Shown here: in pieces, positions 46,501-55,481 of the stretch | How positions within the stretch are numbered: position 1 is the first letter of the stretch | Layout: each line of letters starts with the position of its first letter | Origin: Methylobacter sp. BlB1 | Lineage (GTDB): Bacteria; Pseudomonadota; Gammaproteobacteria; Methylococcales; Methylomonadaceae | Direction: 5' to 3' | DNA: 64,000 nucleotides | NCBI RefSeq assembly: GCF_015476545.1 | Contig: NZ_JADMKV010000002.1 | Location: forward strand, 1 to 64,000 | Notes under the pieces: model-generated | What the model saw: only the letters and a program-made list of their open reading frames with translations | What the model was told of the DNA's origin: nothing | Database searches by the model: none | Translations under genes and position numbers: made by a program

Positions 46501-47032
46501 CCTCATCGGGCTTGCCGACGCGCTGCAGCTCCAGATAAAAGCTCCGGTCGAACAGCGCACCCCATTGCTCGGCCAATCGTTTTGCCAGCTCCTTGTTTTC
46601 GGCCAGCAAGGCCTTGCCGATATCGCCGCTCATGGCACCCGACAAGGCAATCAAGCCGGCATGATTGGCTTCTATCCATTCCTTTCTCAGCATCGGCACG
46701 CCCTGATGCTGCCCTTCCTGATAGGCTTTGGAAATGAGTTCGGTCAGCGTGATGTAACCCGTGTGATTGTTGACCAGCAAGGTCATCCGGAAAGGCGTCG
46801 CTGGCTCCTCCGGATTGAATATCAGCACGTCCGCCCCGCCTATCGGCTTGATGCCCTGCCCCAGCGCCGCCTTATAAAACTTGACCAGTGAGAACAGATT
46901 GGTATGTTCAGTCACCGCAGCAGCCGGCATGTTCAATTCGGCCAGACGCTTAACCAGCGGCTTGATTTTGACGATGCCGTCAACCAGGGAAAATTCGGAA
47001 TGAAGCCTTAAATGAACAAACGCGGGTTGCAT
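43529..47032 (-). CDS. dnaE: DNA polymerase III alpha subunit
   Basis: A 1167-residue replicative polymerase. PHP domain at the N-terminus ('FVHLRLHSEFSLVDG'), C-family polymerase core with the catalytic aspartates in 'PDFDVDFCMDRRDEVI' and 'GPGRGSGAGSLVAYAL', the tandem HhH region ('INVSNFRFTVNDKG...GIGAIKGVGQAAI') and an OB domain ('VAGLVVEIRTRQTKQGKMMGF'). Length and end match proteobacterial DnaE1. It extends DNA in the Pol III holoenzyme together with the tau subunit encoded by dnaX in this window. Convergent with rne. Confidence 0.97.
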   Translation of the reverse strand: MQPAFVHLRLHSEFSLVDGIVKIKPLVKRLAELNMPAAAVTEHTNLFSLVKFYKAALGQGIKPIGGADVLIFNPEEPATPFRMTLLVNNHTGYITLTELISKAYQEGQHQGVPMLRKEWIEANHAGLIALSGAMSGDIGKALLAENKELAKRLAEQWGALFDRSFYLELQRVGKPDEERYIAAAVELALAADLPVVATNDVRFIHQKDFEAHEVRVCINQGRVLDDARRPRDYTDQQYLRSSEEMQALFADIPEALENTVEIAKRCNLKLTLGENFLPDFPVPAGVSLGDHLIDSARKGLEERLVQYPAVGKGTDQENRQAYYDRLEVELNVIVQMGFPGYFMIVADFIQWAKNNQIPVGPGRGSGAGSLVAYALKITDLDPIEFDLLFERFLNPERISMPDFDVDFCMDRRDEVIDYVARHYGRDHVAQIITYGSMAAKAVIRDVGRVLGFSYGFVDRLAKLIPFEIGMTLDKALKDSPDLKQLYDTEEEVRSLIDMARALEGTSRNAGKHAGGVVISPTKLTDFTPLYCEQGGGNLVTQFDKDDVEAVGLVKFDFLGLRTLTIIDWALQTINQKKKQAGEPLVDITTIPRDDPASYELLKNAQTTAVFQLESRGMKELIKKLKPDCFDDIIALVALFRPGPLESGMVDDYINVKHGAKAEYAHPLLIPILKPTNGVILYQEQVMQIAREMAQYTLGGADMLRRAMGKKKPEEMAKQREVFTQGAVANQIDEGIATYIFDLMEKFAGYGFNKSHSAAYALVAYQTAWLKAHYPAAFMAAVLSSDMDNTDKIVVLIEECRQMKLTICPPNINVSNFRFTVNDKGHIVYGIGAIKGVGQAAIDDMLKERDENGPFTGLYDLCKRVDLRKVNRRVLEALIRAGAFDEFDDNRAGHLAELSTALRVAEQHGKMAQTGQNDLFGLAVNAENNVEETEAYSTTVEPWSEKDRLAAEKLTLGLFLTGHPIDQYEAELKEFTHGKIASLTANVERAGPQRGMKGKMEARVAGLVVEIRTRQTKQGKMMGFATLDDRSGRLEIAAFNDVYEKYRDIFARDTLLVAEGPLAVDDYLGTLRLTVEKLYSMDQARDAFARGIQLTWQAEEHDDAFLQRLSAVLSPFKGGGCPVLMNYKSRQAKATVRLGDEWRVQATDELIMRLKRLPGASEVEVKYK

Positions 47033-47272
47033 AAGTGTTTTTTTATCAGAATCAGGTAAGTAGTGCTTGCATCAAAGCGGGTAAAGCAGCGCGAAACAGG
47101 CAAGGCTTGAACAGCCAAGCCTATTTTTACCACGAAGCGCATGATTTTTAGAGCGGATATAAAGCCGGCGGCATACGTCTTTCATGGACCGATATTATAC
47201 ACTTTCAGCTTTACAGAGGGCTTCAGTTTCAGCAGCATGCCGATAAAAATATCCGCACCGCAGGCTTTAAAA

Positions 47273-47510
47273 AGTTATTCACAAAACCTGTGGATAACTC
47301 TGTGGATTGGTTGTTTTCTTTATCGCTTAATTACCGTTTTTATTACAGTTTTGTTAAATTGTACAAAAATAAACCAATACGGTAATTTTATTTTTATCAA
47401 TGACTTACAGCTCAATCTCTCCTATGCTGGAGTCTAGGTTAGCGCTCGCTAAGTCATTGATTTAGCCTGTGGGCAACTGATATTGAGTCAACACCACTTC
47501 CATAAACATC
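47273..47510. repeat. 352-bp tandem duplication, copy 1, with a DnaA-box cluster
   Basis: Copy 1 of a direct repeat with constant 352-base offset. The first block (47273-47378) differs from copy 2 at 5 of 106 bases; the last block (47447-47510) is also close; the middle has diverged. DnaA boxes: TTATTCACA (47275-47283), TGTGGATAA (47289-47297, reverse of the consensus TTATCCACA) and the near match TGTGGATTG (47301-47309). The gene-free gap between dnaE and hrpA is 834 bases. Confidence 0.85.
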
Positions 47511-47588
47511 AAGCTGATCCTTGCGTTGGATTTACTCAGTTTTTTATAGCGCTTCAGACAGGAAAACCAGATGTGGCTTTGTTGAGAT

Positions 47589-47622
47589 AAGCCTACCGGC
47601 AGGCATCCGATAGGCTTCTTTT
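47589..47622 (+). terminator. terminator-like hairpin between the two repeat copies
   Basis: Stem AAGCCTACCGG / CCGATAGGCTT (11 bp, one mismatch) followed by CTTTTG. Plus-strand orientation, but no plus-strand gene lies upstream, which suggests a short non-coding transcript or a decayed gene. Confidence 0.5.
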
Positions 47623-47624
47623 GC

Positions 47625-47860
47625 AGTTATTCACAAAACCTGTGGATAACTCTGTGGATTGATTGTTTTATTCATCGCTTAATTACCGTTTTTATTACAG
47701 TTTTGTTAAATTGTACAAAAACGAACCAATCCATTTATTCATTAATAATCAATAAGTTATACTCTAGCTTTAAGCCTGATTCAAGCCGGATAAATATGCG
47801 CTAAGTTATTGATTTAGGCTGTGGGCAACTGATATTGGGTCAATACTTTCCAAAAACATC
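47625..47860. repeat. 352-bp tandem duplication, copy 2, with a DnaA-box cluster
   Basis: Copy 2 of the direct repeat. Same three DnaA-box sites, at 47627-47635, 47641-47649 and 47653-47661, followed by the AT-rich TTAATTACCGTTTTTATTAC block. It ends next to the hrpA stop codon at 47867. Confidence 0.85.
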
Positions 47861-47866
47861 GGGTCT

Positions 47867-50800
47867 TTATCCTCTTTCATCCCAGGCCTTTTCCATGCGT
47901 TTTGCCGAAATCGGATAAGCCGTTTTAAGTTGCTGTGCAAACAGCGAAACCCGGAATTCTTCCAGCATCCAACGGTAATTATCCTGTTCGGGAATAACGG
48001 GCTCTTTTTTAGTCTTCTTCTCAACGTCTTTCCAGTAACGCGTCCAGTACCGATTTATTTCCTGCATTTTCTGCATGCTGTTATCGAGCTTATCGATACG
48101 GTAGAGAATCGCCCTTACATAACGCGGCATGGCTTTAAGCTGCTGGAACGGCGTGTGGCGGACAAAGCCCTCGTAGATCATAAACTTGAGTTGCTCATTG
48201 ATGTCCTGAACCATCGGATCGTTGACATTGAAGCGTTTAAGCTGCGCTTTGACGGCGCCATGCAGTTCCATGATCTCCAGAATGATCCTGCCCGCCTCAT
48301 TGGCAAACCCGACCAGCTCACCTTTATGCTGCTTTAAACTTTGTTCGAAAGCCTGCTGTGTGCGTATCGTCTTGCCTTCGACAAACACCGTGTACAGGAT
48401 CAAATAGAGCATATCGTCTTTATAGGAAGCCGCCGCGTCAGTCTCTATGATCGGATGCTTGGGCAACTGGTTGTAAGTTAATTCCGCAGCCGCCGACTTG
48501 GGCAGGTTTTTGACGACATATGTGCATTCCTTGCGCAGATAGAGCTGGAACAGGCGCATGAGCCCCGCCTGGTGCTGGCGCGCGGCTTTTTGCTCGGTAT
48601 CGAAAATGCGCACGCCGACGGCATCGCCTTCATCGACAATGGCCGGATAGCCAACAAATGCCTGCCCTTTCTGCATGAATTGCCAGGTTTCGGGCAGATC
48701 ATCGAATGCCCATTGTATGCAGCCGGTATAATTCAATTCATCGGCTGCCAGTTGATCAAAACTTTCCCCGGCCGTTTGGGTATATTTGCCTTGCAGCTTT
48801 TTCAGGTCACGGCCATAGTCCAGCAGTTTGCCCTCGTCGTCAATGACTCTGAAATTCATTTTCAGGTGCTCAGGCAGCGCCTCCGGATTCCAGGCATTGA
48901 GCGGTATCGCTTCACCCGTCAATTTTCTGAGCCGATTACTCAGCCATTCATAAAGCGAGCCTTTAAAGTCGGGCTCGATTTCAAGACATTGCTTGACGGT
49001 TTCCGGCACCGGCACGAAATGTTTTCTCAGGTTTTTAGGCAGCGATTTGATCAATGCGACCAGTTTTTCTTCCAGCATGCCCGGCACCAGCCAGTCGAAC
49101 GGCATCTGCGAAACCTGATTCAGCTGATGCACGGGAATGACGGCCGTGACGCCGTCTTCATCATGGCCCGGCTCAAAGCGGTATTGCAGCGCGATCGCCA
49201 GATTGCCTACTTTCTTGCTGTCGGGAAAATCCCATTCGCTGACTTGGCTGTCCTGCCCGCGGGTCAGGTCTTCCTTGGTCAGAAACAGGATTTTGGGATT
49301 TTCCCGTTCGGCGATTTTACGCCATTGATCGAGCGCAATGCCGCTGACGATATCGGCCGGCAGTTTCTTGTCGTAGAACTGATAAAGCCATTCTTCATCT
49401 TCGATCAGATCGACGCGGCGGCCTTTGTGCTGGATATAGCCGACTTCTTCGAGCAGCTTCTGGTTGGCGATAAAAAACGGCGCATTGCTATGGTAATCCT
49501 GATCGACCAGCGCCGAGCGGATAAAAATCTCGCGCGCAGCCTTGGGATCAACGCGTTCATAAGGCACTTTGCGGCCGGCCTGCAAGGTCAGGCCGAACAG
49601 CAAAGTGCGTTCATAAACGGCGCTGCGGCCGGCTTTCTTTTCCCAGTGCGGATCATAATAGCTTCGCTTGATCAGATGCTCGGCGCACTGTTCTATCCAT
49701 TCCGGCTCAATCTTGGCGACATTGCGTGCGTAGACTTTGCTGGTTTCGACCTGCTCGGCGGCCATGATCCACTTCGGCCGGGCTTTATGCAGGCCGGAAC
49801 CGGGGAAAATGAAGAACTTGAGGCCTCTGGCGCCCAGGTACTCGTATTGCTCATGGCGGAAGCCGATGTTCGACAGCAGCCCCGGCAGCAAGGCGCGGTG
49901 AATTTCTTCATAGCTGGCCTCGACCATATTCGGCTTCATTTTCAGTTCGCCTTTGATCACCTGCATGATCTGCGCATGGATGTCGTACCATTCGCGCATA
50001 CGGATATAGGACAGGAAATTCTCGGTGCAGTATTTGCGCAGTTTGTTGTTGGACAGATGCTTTTTCTGCTCTTCAAAAGTATTCCAGATATTCAGGATCG
50101 TCAGAAAGTCGGAATCCTCTTTGCGGAAGGCCGCGTGCTTGGCCTCGGCCTGATGCATTTTATCGGCTGGTTTCTCGCGCGGGTCCTGAATACTGAGGGC
50201 CGAAACGATGATCGCCACCTCGGTCAGACAATGCTGCTTCTCGGCCGCGATCAGCATGCGCGCCAGTTTCGGGTCGGTCGGGAATTTGGCCAGTTGCTTA
50301 CCGATCTCGGTCAGCTTGCCCTGTTTGTCGAGTGCATTGACTTCATGCAGCGCATTTTTGCCGTCGCGAATCATCTTGTCTTCAGGCGGCTCCACAAACG
50401 GGAATTTCTCGATATCGCCCAGATTCAGCGAGGTCATCTGCAGAATGACCGATGACAGGTTCGTGCGCATGATCTCCGGCTCGGTAAATAGAGGCCGGGC
50501 CAGATAATCGTCCTTCGAATACAGCCGGATACAGATGCCCTCGGCAACACGGCCGCAGCGTCCGGCTCGCTGATTGGCGCTGGCCTGCGATATTTTTTCA
50601 ATAGGCAGACGCTGGATCTTGCTGCGGTGGCTGTAGCGGCTGATTCGCGCATGGCCCGTATCGATCACGCAGCGTATGCCCGGTACGGTCAACGACGTTT
50701 CGGCGACGTTGGTCGCCAGCACGATGCGGATCTTGCCGCCTTTGGGCTTGAACACGCGCTCCTGTTCGCTGACGCTGAGTTTCGAATACAGCGGCAGGAT

Positions 50801-51760
50801 TTCATACTGGGTCGGATGATGCTTTTTCAATGAATCGGCCGTTTCGCGGATTTCGCGCTCGCCGCTCAGGAAGATCAGGATATCGCCGCGGATGTCCCGC
50901 TGCAGTTCATCGACGGCATCGAGGATAGCCTGCTGCAGATCATCGCTGGTTTCATCGTCCTCTTCGTCCCGTTGCTCTATCGGGCGATAGCGTAATTCGA
51001 CCGGATAAGTGCGTCCCGATACCTCGATAATCGGCGCATCGTTGAAATGATTGGCAAACCGCTGCGGATCGATCGTGGCCGAAGTAATGATCAGTTTCAA
51101 GTCGGGGCGCTTGGGCAGCAGCCATTTCATGTAGCCCAACAGGAAATCGATATTCAGGCTGCGCTCGTGCGCTTCATCGATGATGATCGTATCGTATTGA
51201 GTCAGATAAGGATCGTTTTGCGATTCAGCCAGCAAAATACCGTCTGTCATGAGCTTGACCAGCGACTCGGCATGAGTCTTGTCGTTGAAGCGGACTTTGT
51301 AGCCAACTGATTTGCCTATCGGCTCGCCCAGCTCTTCGGCTATCCGGTCGGCTACGGTGCGCGCGGCGATGCGCCGGGGCTGCGTGTGGCCGATAAATCC
51401 CGAAGCGCCGCGCCCGATCGACAGGCAAATCTTCGGTAATTGCGTAGTCTTGCCCGACCCGGTCTCGCCGCAGACGATCACGACCTGATTGACTTTAATC
51501 AGCTCGGCGATGTCGTCTTTCTTGCCCGTAACCGGCAAGTCGGGAAAATTAATCGCAGGAATACTGGCCAAGCGTTTATTGCGCAGGGCTATCGATCTTT
51601 CAATGCGGTTTTTCAGCGCGTTGAAGGGCTCGATTGGGTCTTTGCCTTTTTGACAGTCACTGCGCAACCTGTCCAGTTGCCGCTTGAATCCGTGCCGGTC
51701 CTGGCTCAGGCATTGAGGTAATCGGGAAGTGAGTTGTTTAATAAGATCGAGGGTGGACAT
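47867..51760 (-). CDS. hrpA: ATP-dependent RNA helicase HrpA
   Basis: A 1297-residue DEAH-box helicase. Motif I 'GETGSGKTTQLPKICL' (about 92-107), DEAH box 'DEAHERS', motif III 'SAT', motif VI 'QRAGRCGR', then HA2, OB and the long C-terminal DUF3418 region. HrpA processes mRNA and resolves stalled or collided ribosomes. The open frame starts at a TTG (51769), but the ATG at 51760 gives the usual MSTLDLIKQL N-terminus. Monocistronic; the duplicated DnaA-box modules follow it. Confidence 0.96.
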   Translation of the reverse strand: MSTLDLIKQLTSRLPQCLSQDRHGFKRQLDRLRSDCQKGKDPIEPFNALKNRIERSIALRNKRLASIPAINFPDLPVTGKKDDIAELIKVNQVVIVCGETGSGKTTQLPKICLSIGRGASGFIGHTQPRRIAARTVADRIAEELGEPIGKSVGYKVRFNDKTHAESLVKLMTDGILLAESQNDPYLTQYDTIIIDEAHERSLNIDFLLGYMKWLLPKRPDLKLIITSATIDPQRFANHFNDAPIIEVSGRTYPVELRYRPIEQRDEEDDETSDDLQQAILDAVDELQRDIRGDILIFLSGEREIRETADSLKKHHPTQYEILPLYSKLSVSEQERVFKPKGGKIRIVLATNVAETSLTVPGIRCVIDTGHARISRYSHRSKIQRLPIEKISQASANQRAGRCGRVAEGICIRLYSKDDYLARPLFTEPEIMRTNLSSVILQMTSLNLGDIEKFPFVEPPEDKMIRDGKNALHEVNALDKQGKLTEIGKQLAKFPTDPKLARMLIAAEKQHCLTEVAIIVSALSIQDPREKPADKMHQAEAKHAAFRKEDSDFLTILNIWNTFEEQKKHLSNNKLRKYCTENFLSYIRMREWYDIHAQIMQVIKGELKMKPNMVEASYEEIHRALLPGLLSNIGFRHEQYEYLGARGLKFFIFPGSGLHKARPKWIMAAEQVETSKVYARNVAKIEPEWIEQCAEHLIKRSYYDPHWEKKAGRSAVYERTLLFGLTLQAGRKVPYERVDPKAAREIFIRSALVDQDYHSNAPFFIANQKLLEEVGYIQHKGRRVDLIEDEEWLYQFYDKKLPADIVSGIALDQWRKIAERENPKILFLTKEDLTRGQDSQVSEWDFPDSKKVGNLAIALQYRFEPGHDEDGVTAVIPVHQLNQVSQMPFDWLVPGMLEEKLVALIKSLPKNLRKHFVPVPETVKQCLEIEPDFKGSLYEWLSNRLRKLTGEAIPLNAWNPEALPEHLKMNFRVIDDEGKLLDYGRDLKKLQGKYTQTAGESFDQLAADELNYTGCIQWAFDDLPETWQFMQKGQAFVGYPAIVDEGDAVGVRIFDTEQKAARQHQAGLMRLFQLYLRKECTYVVKNLPKSAAAELTYNQLPKHPIIETDAAASYKDDMLYLILYTVFVEGKTIRTQQAFEQSLKQHKGELVGFANEAGRIILEIMELHGAVKAQLKRFNVNDPMVQDINEQLKFMIYEGFVRHTPFQQLKAMPRYVRAILYRIDKLDNSMQKMQEINRYWTRYWKDVEKKTKKEPVIPEQDNYRWMLEEFRVSLFAQQLKTAYPISAKRMEKAWDERG

Positions 51761-51875
51761 CCAGTACAATCAAGGCAAATAAAACTATTATACGTTATGT
51801 GTCCTGTTTTGAATTTTATCAATGATCAGAGTGCGGCTCAGATCGGCCGCAAGCATTCGTAACAGAGATGAAGGC

Positions 51876-52148
51876 CTAACTTTTTTTGCAGACTGTATTG
51901 TATACCTTGAAGGATAGTATCGAGGCTGCCAGCACCAGCGTTATCGCGTTGGCGAATATAATGGCCTTATCGGAAATATAAACGCCATAGACAAGCCAGC
52001 ACAGCACGCCCAATGTGAATATACTGTACATGCTCAAAGACAGCGCTTCCGTATCTCTGGTTTTTATGGTCAATATGGCCTGCGGTAAAAATGAGGCTGT
52101 CGTCAATGTTGCAGCTATATAGCCAATAATTTCAGGCGTCACTATCAT
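51876..52148 (-). CDS. SemiSWEET sugar transporter
   Basis: A 90-residue protein with three transmembrane helices and the PQ-loop 'TTASFLPQAILTIKTRDTEALS' in TM1, the pattern of bacterial SemiSWEETs, which dimerise to move small sugars down a gradient. Length matches the family. The substrate is unknown. A GAGAACGACACC-type leader precedes the ATG. It lies alone between hrpA and a phosphoesterase gene. Confidence 0.88.
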   Translation of the reverse strand: MIVTPEIIGYIAATLTTASFLPQAILTIKTRDTEALSLSMYSIFTLGVLCWLVYGVYISDKAIIFANAITLVLAASILSFKVYNTVCKKS

Positions 52149-52216
52149 CGGTGTCGTTCTCTATAAATAGAATTTTTTATGAATATTTAGAAACAGTAAG
52201 GCATTGTAAAGCCGTG

Positions 52217-52951
52217 TTAGATAACCACGGTTCTGTTCAGTTCAAAGCCCGGTACTGTTTTTTTGCCGGCATATCCCCTAGGGTTGCATAATATTCGGGT
52301 GCCGGCTATCCGGTAATCGGACGAACTGTGCACATGACCGTGAAACCAGGCGTCGATCTCGTATTCATAGAACAAGGGCTGCAAGTCAAAGTCATTGCAA
52401 TAGGCTAACTTTCTAAGGGCATTCGGCGACTCATACCAACTCCATTGGGACGGCGCATGATGCGTAACTACAATGGTCTTGCCTGGAAATGGCTGGGCTA
52501 GTTCCTGCTCCAGCCATTCCTTCGAAATTCGATGCAATTGGGTAAAATCAGCGCTGTCAAATGACCTTCCTGCCAATCTGATTTTCTTGAAATCATTTAA
52601 GCTTTTGCATAAGGTATCGGCTTTTTCATCACCTTCAATAAACAGATCGGTCCACATCGTGCAGCCTAAAAAACGAACATCCTGGAATAAAAACTCGCTG
52701 TTCTCAAGAAATCGTACATTGCTGCCTTGGCACTGTTCTCTAAGCTTTTGCAGCGTTTCCTGATAGTCGTGGTAATAGAATTCGTGATTGCCGGCTACAT
52801 AAACAACGGGTTTATCCAGGGATTTCAGCCATTCCAGACCTTGTGTGCAAACTCCGATATCGCCTGCGGCAATAATAATATCGGCATCATTGGCCGACGC
52901 TTCCAGTGCCCCGAATTCCAAATGTACATCAGAAAAATAATTGATCCTCAC
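52217..52951 (-). CDS. calcineurin-like metallophosphoesterase
   Basis: A 244-residue di-metal phosphoesterase with all five family motifs: 'SDVHLE' (residues 7-12), 'AAGDIGV', 'AGNHEFYY', 'VVTHHAPS' and 'WFHGHVHSS'. No signal peptide, so cytosolic. Candidate substrates are phosphodiesters or a nucleotide; the subgroup is not identified. Divergent from ispG with 86 bases between starts. Confidence 0.92.
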   Translation of the reverse strand: MRINYFSDVHLEFGALEASANDADIIIAAGDIGVCTQGLEWLKSLDKPVVYVAGNHEFYYHDYQETLQKLREQCQGSNVRFLENSEFLFQDVRFLGCTMWTDLFIEGDEKADTLCKSLNDFKKIRLAGRSFDSADFTQLHRISKEWLEQELAQPFPGKTIVVTHHAPSQWSWYESPNALRKLAYCNDFDLQPLFYEYEIDAWFHGHVHSSSDYRIAGTRILCNPRGYAGKKTVPGFELNRTVVI

Positions 52952-53037
52952 GATTTAATCTGCTCAATGTCCTGTATGAGAGTATAATTTCCGGTTATTC
53001 TTTCAGATAACCGTAACCTTTTCCATAAAGATTTTAT

Positions 53038-54255
53038 ATGTCAATTAGCCCTAGAAAAATTACTCAGCAAGTATTAATCGGCAATGTTAAAGTCGGCGGC
53101 GGCGCGCCTATCGTGGTTCAATCGATGACCAATACTGATACGGCCGATGCTTCCGCAACCGTTAATCAGATTATCGAGCTGTCCAAGGCGGGTTCTGAAC
53201 TTGTCCGTATTACGGTTAATTCGGAAGAAGCGGCTAAAGCCGTCGCTGAAATCCGCAATCAATTGGATCAGAAAGGCTGCGATACCCCTATTATTGGGGA
53301 TTTTCACTTCAATGGGCATAAATTACTGGAAAAATATCCGGACTGCGCTGAAGCATTGAGCAAATACCGCATCAATCCGGGCAACGTCGGCCGCGGGAAA
53401 AGCCGCGACCCGCAATTCCAGCAAATGATCGAGTTTGCCTGCCGCTACGACAAACCGGTCCGTATCGGCGTCAACGGTGGCAGTCTCGATCAATCGGTAT
53501 TGACTCGCCTGTTGGAAGAAAACAGAAACAAAGCCAATCCTGAAGAACTGTCGGCCATCACCCGCGAAGCGATTATTGTTTCGGCCCTTGAAAGCGCGGC
53601 CAAGGCCGAAGAAATCGGCCTGGCCAAAAACAAAATCGTGCTGTCCTGTAAAATCAGTAATGTGCAGGAATTAATCAGTATTTATGAGGAACTGTCCAGA
53701 CGTTGCGATTACGCCTTGCATCTGGGCCTGACCGAAGCCGGCATGGGCTCGAAAGGCATCGTGTCTTCGTCCGCCGCGCTATCGGTGCTGATGCAGCAAG
53801 GCATCGGCGATACCATTCGTATTTCCCTAACGCCCGAGCCCGGTTCGGCAAGAACCCAGGAAGTCATTGTTGCCCAGGAAATCCTGCAAACGATGGGTTT
53901 TCGCTCTTTTACGCCGATGGTTATCTCCTGCCCTGGCTGCGGCCGCACTACCAGCGATTATTTCCAGAAGCTGGCGTTGGAAATTCAAACCTATCTGCGT
54001 GAAAGCATGCCGGTCTGGCGCAACCAATATCCGGGCGTTGAAACCATGGAAGTGGCGGTCATGGGTTGCGTGGTCAACGGTCCCGGCGAAAGCAAAAACG
54101 CCAATATCGGCATCAGCCTTCCTGGTACCGGCGAATCACCTGTCGCGCCTGTTTATGAAGACGGCGTAAAAACAGTCACCCTGAAAGGCGACCGGATTGC
54201 CGAAGAATTTCAGGAAATAGTACAGCGTTACATCGAATCGCATTACAGCGCGTAA
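53038..54255 (+). CDS. ispG: 4-hydroxy-3-methylbut-2-en-1-yl diphosphate synthase (flavodoxin) IspG
   Basis: A 405-residue iron-sulfur enzyme of the MEP isoprenoid pathway that turns MEcPP into HMBPP. The N-terminal TIM barrel begins '[19 protein letters not shown]'; the C-terminal [4Fe-4S] ligands lie in '[14 protein letters not shown]' and '[11 protein letters not shown]' with the catalytic Glu after it. Single-gene unit; a bidirectional hairpin follows. Confidence 0.97.
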   Translation: MSISPRKITQQVLIGNVKVGGGAPIVVQSMTNTDTADASATVNQIIELSKAGSELVRITVNSEEAAKAVAEIRNQLDQKGCDTPIIGDFHFNGHKLLEKYPDCAEALSKYRINPGNVGRGKSRDPQFQQMIEFACRYDKPVRIGVNGGSLDQSVLTRLLEENRNKANPEELSAITREAIIVSALESAAKAEEIGLAKNKIVLSCKISNVQELISIYEELSRRCDYALHLGLTEAGMGSKGIVSSSAALSVLMQQGIGDTIRISLTPEPGSARTQEVIVAQEILQTMGFRSFTPMVISCPGCGRTTSDYFQKLALEIQTYLRESMPVWRNQYPGVETMEVAVMGCVVNGPGESKNANIGISLPGTGESPVAPVYEDGVKTVTLKGDRIAEEFQEIVQRYIESHYSA

Positions 54256-54265
54256 GCCGCCATTC

Positions 54266-54292
54266 ACCGGCTGAATGCTGAATTCAGCCGGT
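54266..54292. terminator. bidirectional hairpin between ispG and the nnrS-like gene
   Basis: 11-bp perfect stem (54266-54276 with 54282-54292), loop GCTGA, ten bases after the ispG stop. Short T-content follows on the plus side (ATCTTC). Confidence 0.65.
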
Positions 54293-54300
54293 ATCTTCAA

Positions 54301-55476
54301 TCACCCTTCCTGACCGTCGATCCGGGCCGTAGTCAATATCGGCGCATAAACAAACACAAACAGCGAAAACGTCGCCAGCCAGGATAGCGTCGACACATAC
54401 ACGAGAACGCCGTACCAGTCCGGCAACGCTATCGGCAATAAAACCCTGAACAAGGCCGCCACATTGATCAACACAAATCCGATCGCCATGGCATTAGAAA
54501 CCCGAAGCGCCCTGCCGGTATGCCCTAACGACACGCGCGCCATCATGCCCAGCGTTAGCACGCCAATGCCGCCAACCGTAAAAGCGTGCAAGGCCAAAGT
54601 CGGCGCCACCAGCTCATAAGCGGAAAACGCCGTCAGTCCAAAGCCTAAAATGACCCAACCGTAGCCGATATAGAGCACCCACAATAACGGTACGTACCAG
54701 ATGCGCTGCACGTACCAGCCCGCCACTCTGATAATGTTAACGGCAACGGCCAGAACCGCTATCAGCGCCAAGACAATGCCCGAAATATTGAACAGCTGCA
54801 AGCCGAATACCAGTGCCGCCGCCGCAATCGACAGACCATCCATAATAGGATTTCTCACCACCCGCGCGCCTGGCAAGCCTCGCTCCGTGAAAAAAGGAAA
54901 GACGCGCCCGGCGATGACCAGAATCATGATAATGATAGTCGCAACAACCATCTGAATGCCCGGCCATGCGCTGTTTTCCTGAATGCCGAGAATCTCGGCA
55001 TGTATCAAACCATTGCCCAAGGCCAGCAGGAGCAAAAGCCCGATAAAGATCAGGTTTCTGTATTGGCGGACCTGCATGATCGGTTTGCTGATCTGGTAAG
55101 CCAGAGCCGGCAGGAAGGAAAAATCGATTAAGGCAATCAATGCATCCGGCAGGAGCCCGGCATAGAATGGCACGATGCGCCCGTATAACCATAACAGACA
55201 CAAGCCGGCCAATTGATCGCCGGTTAATGTAGGCCGGCCGGTCCAATTTCTAACCGCCGTCAATAAAAAGCCTGCAATCACGGCGACGGAATACCCGAGC
55301 AGCATTTCATGCGCATGCCAATAGGTATTGGCAAAGTAATTGCTCAGCGTCAACTCACCCTTGAAAATAGCGTTCCAGAGCACGATCAGAATCAGCGCTG
55401 ACAAGCCGGCTAATCCGAAGAACGCCCTAAATCCCAAGGCAAACAGAGGATAATCAAAAATAGTAGATGATTTCAT
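54301..55476 (-). CDS. NnrS family membrane protein
   Basis: A 391-residue polytopic membrane protein with about twelve helices and the NnrS signature elements: 'LFALGFRAFFGLAGL' at the N-terminus, 'WHAHEMLLGY' in TM3, 'AGRVFPFFTERGL' and 'LHAFTVGGIGVLTLGMMARVSLGHTGR'. NnrS binds heme and copper and protects against nitric oxide and nitrosative stress. The start was moved from a TTG at 55485 to the ATG at 55476. The upstream DUF455 gene ends five bases ahead, so they are one operon. Confidence 0.9.
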   Translation of the reverse strand: MKSSTIFDYPLFALGFRAFFGLAGLSALILIVLWNAIFKGELTLSNYFANTYWHAHEMLLGYSVAVIAGFLLTAVRNWTGRPTLTGDQLAGLCLLWLYGRIVPFYAGLLPDALIALIDFSFLPALAYQISKPIMQVRQYRNLIFIGLLLLLALGNGLIHAEILGIQENSAWPGIQMVVATIIIMILVIAGRVFPFFTERGLPGARVVRNPIMDGLSIAAAALVFGLQLFNISGIVLALIAVLAVAVNIIRVAGWYVQRIWYVPLLWVLYIGYGWVILGFGLTAFSAYELVAPTLALHAFTVGGIGVLTLGMMARVSLGHTGRALRVSNAMAIGFVLINVAALFRVLLPIALPDWYGVLVYVSTLSWLATFSLFVFVYAPILTTARIDGQEG

Positions 55477-55481
55477 GTCGA

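Noticed and set aside
45497-46891. 464-codon plus-strand frame inside dnaE
   Set aside because: Antisense shadow of dnaE, no domain.
47141-47437. 98-codon plus-strand frame upstream of dnaE
   Set aside because: It runs through the DnaA-box repeat copy and has no ribosome-binding site or recognisable domain; the second copy of the repeat does not keep the frame.
48572-50455. 627-codon plus-strand frame inside hrpA
   Set aside because: Antisense shadow of a clear DEAH helicase gene; Phe/Gln/Asp-rich composition typical of antisense translation.
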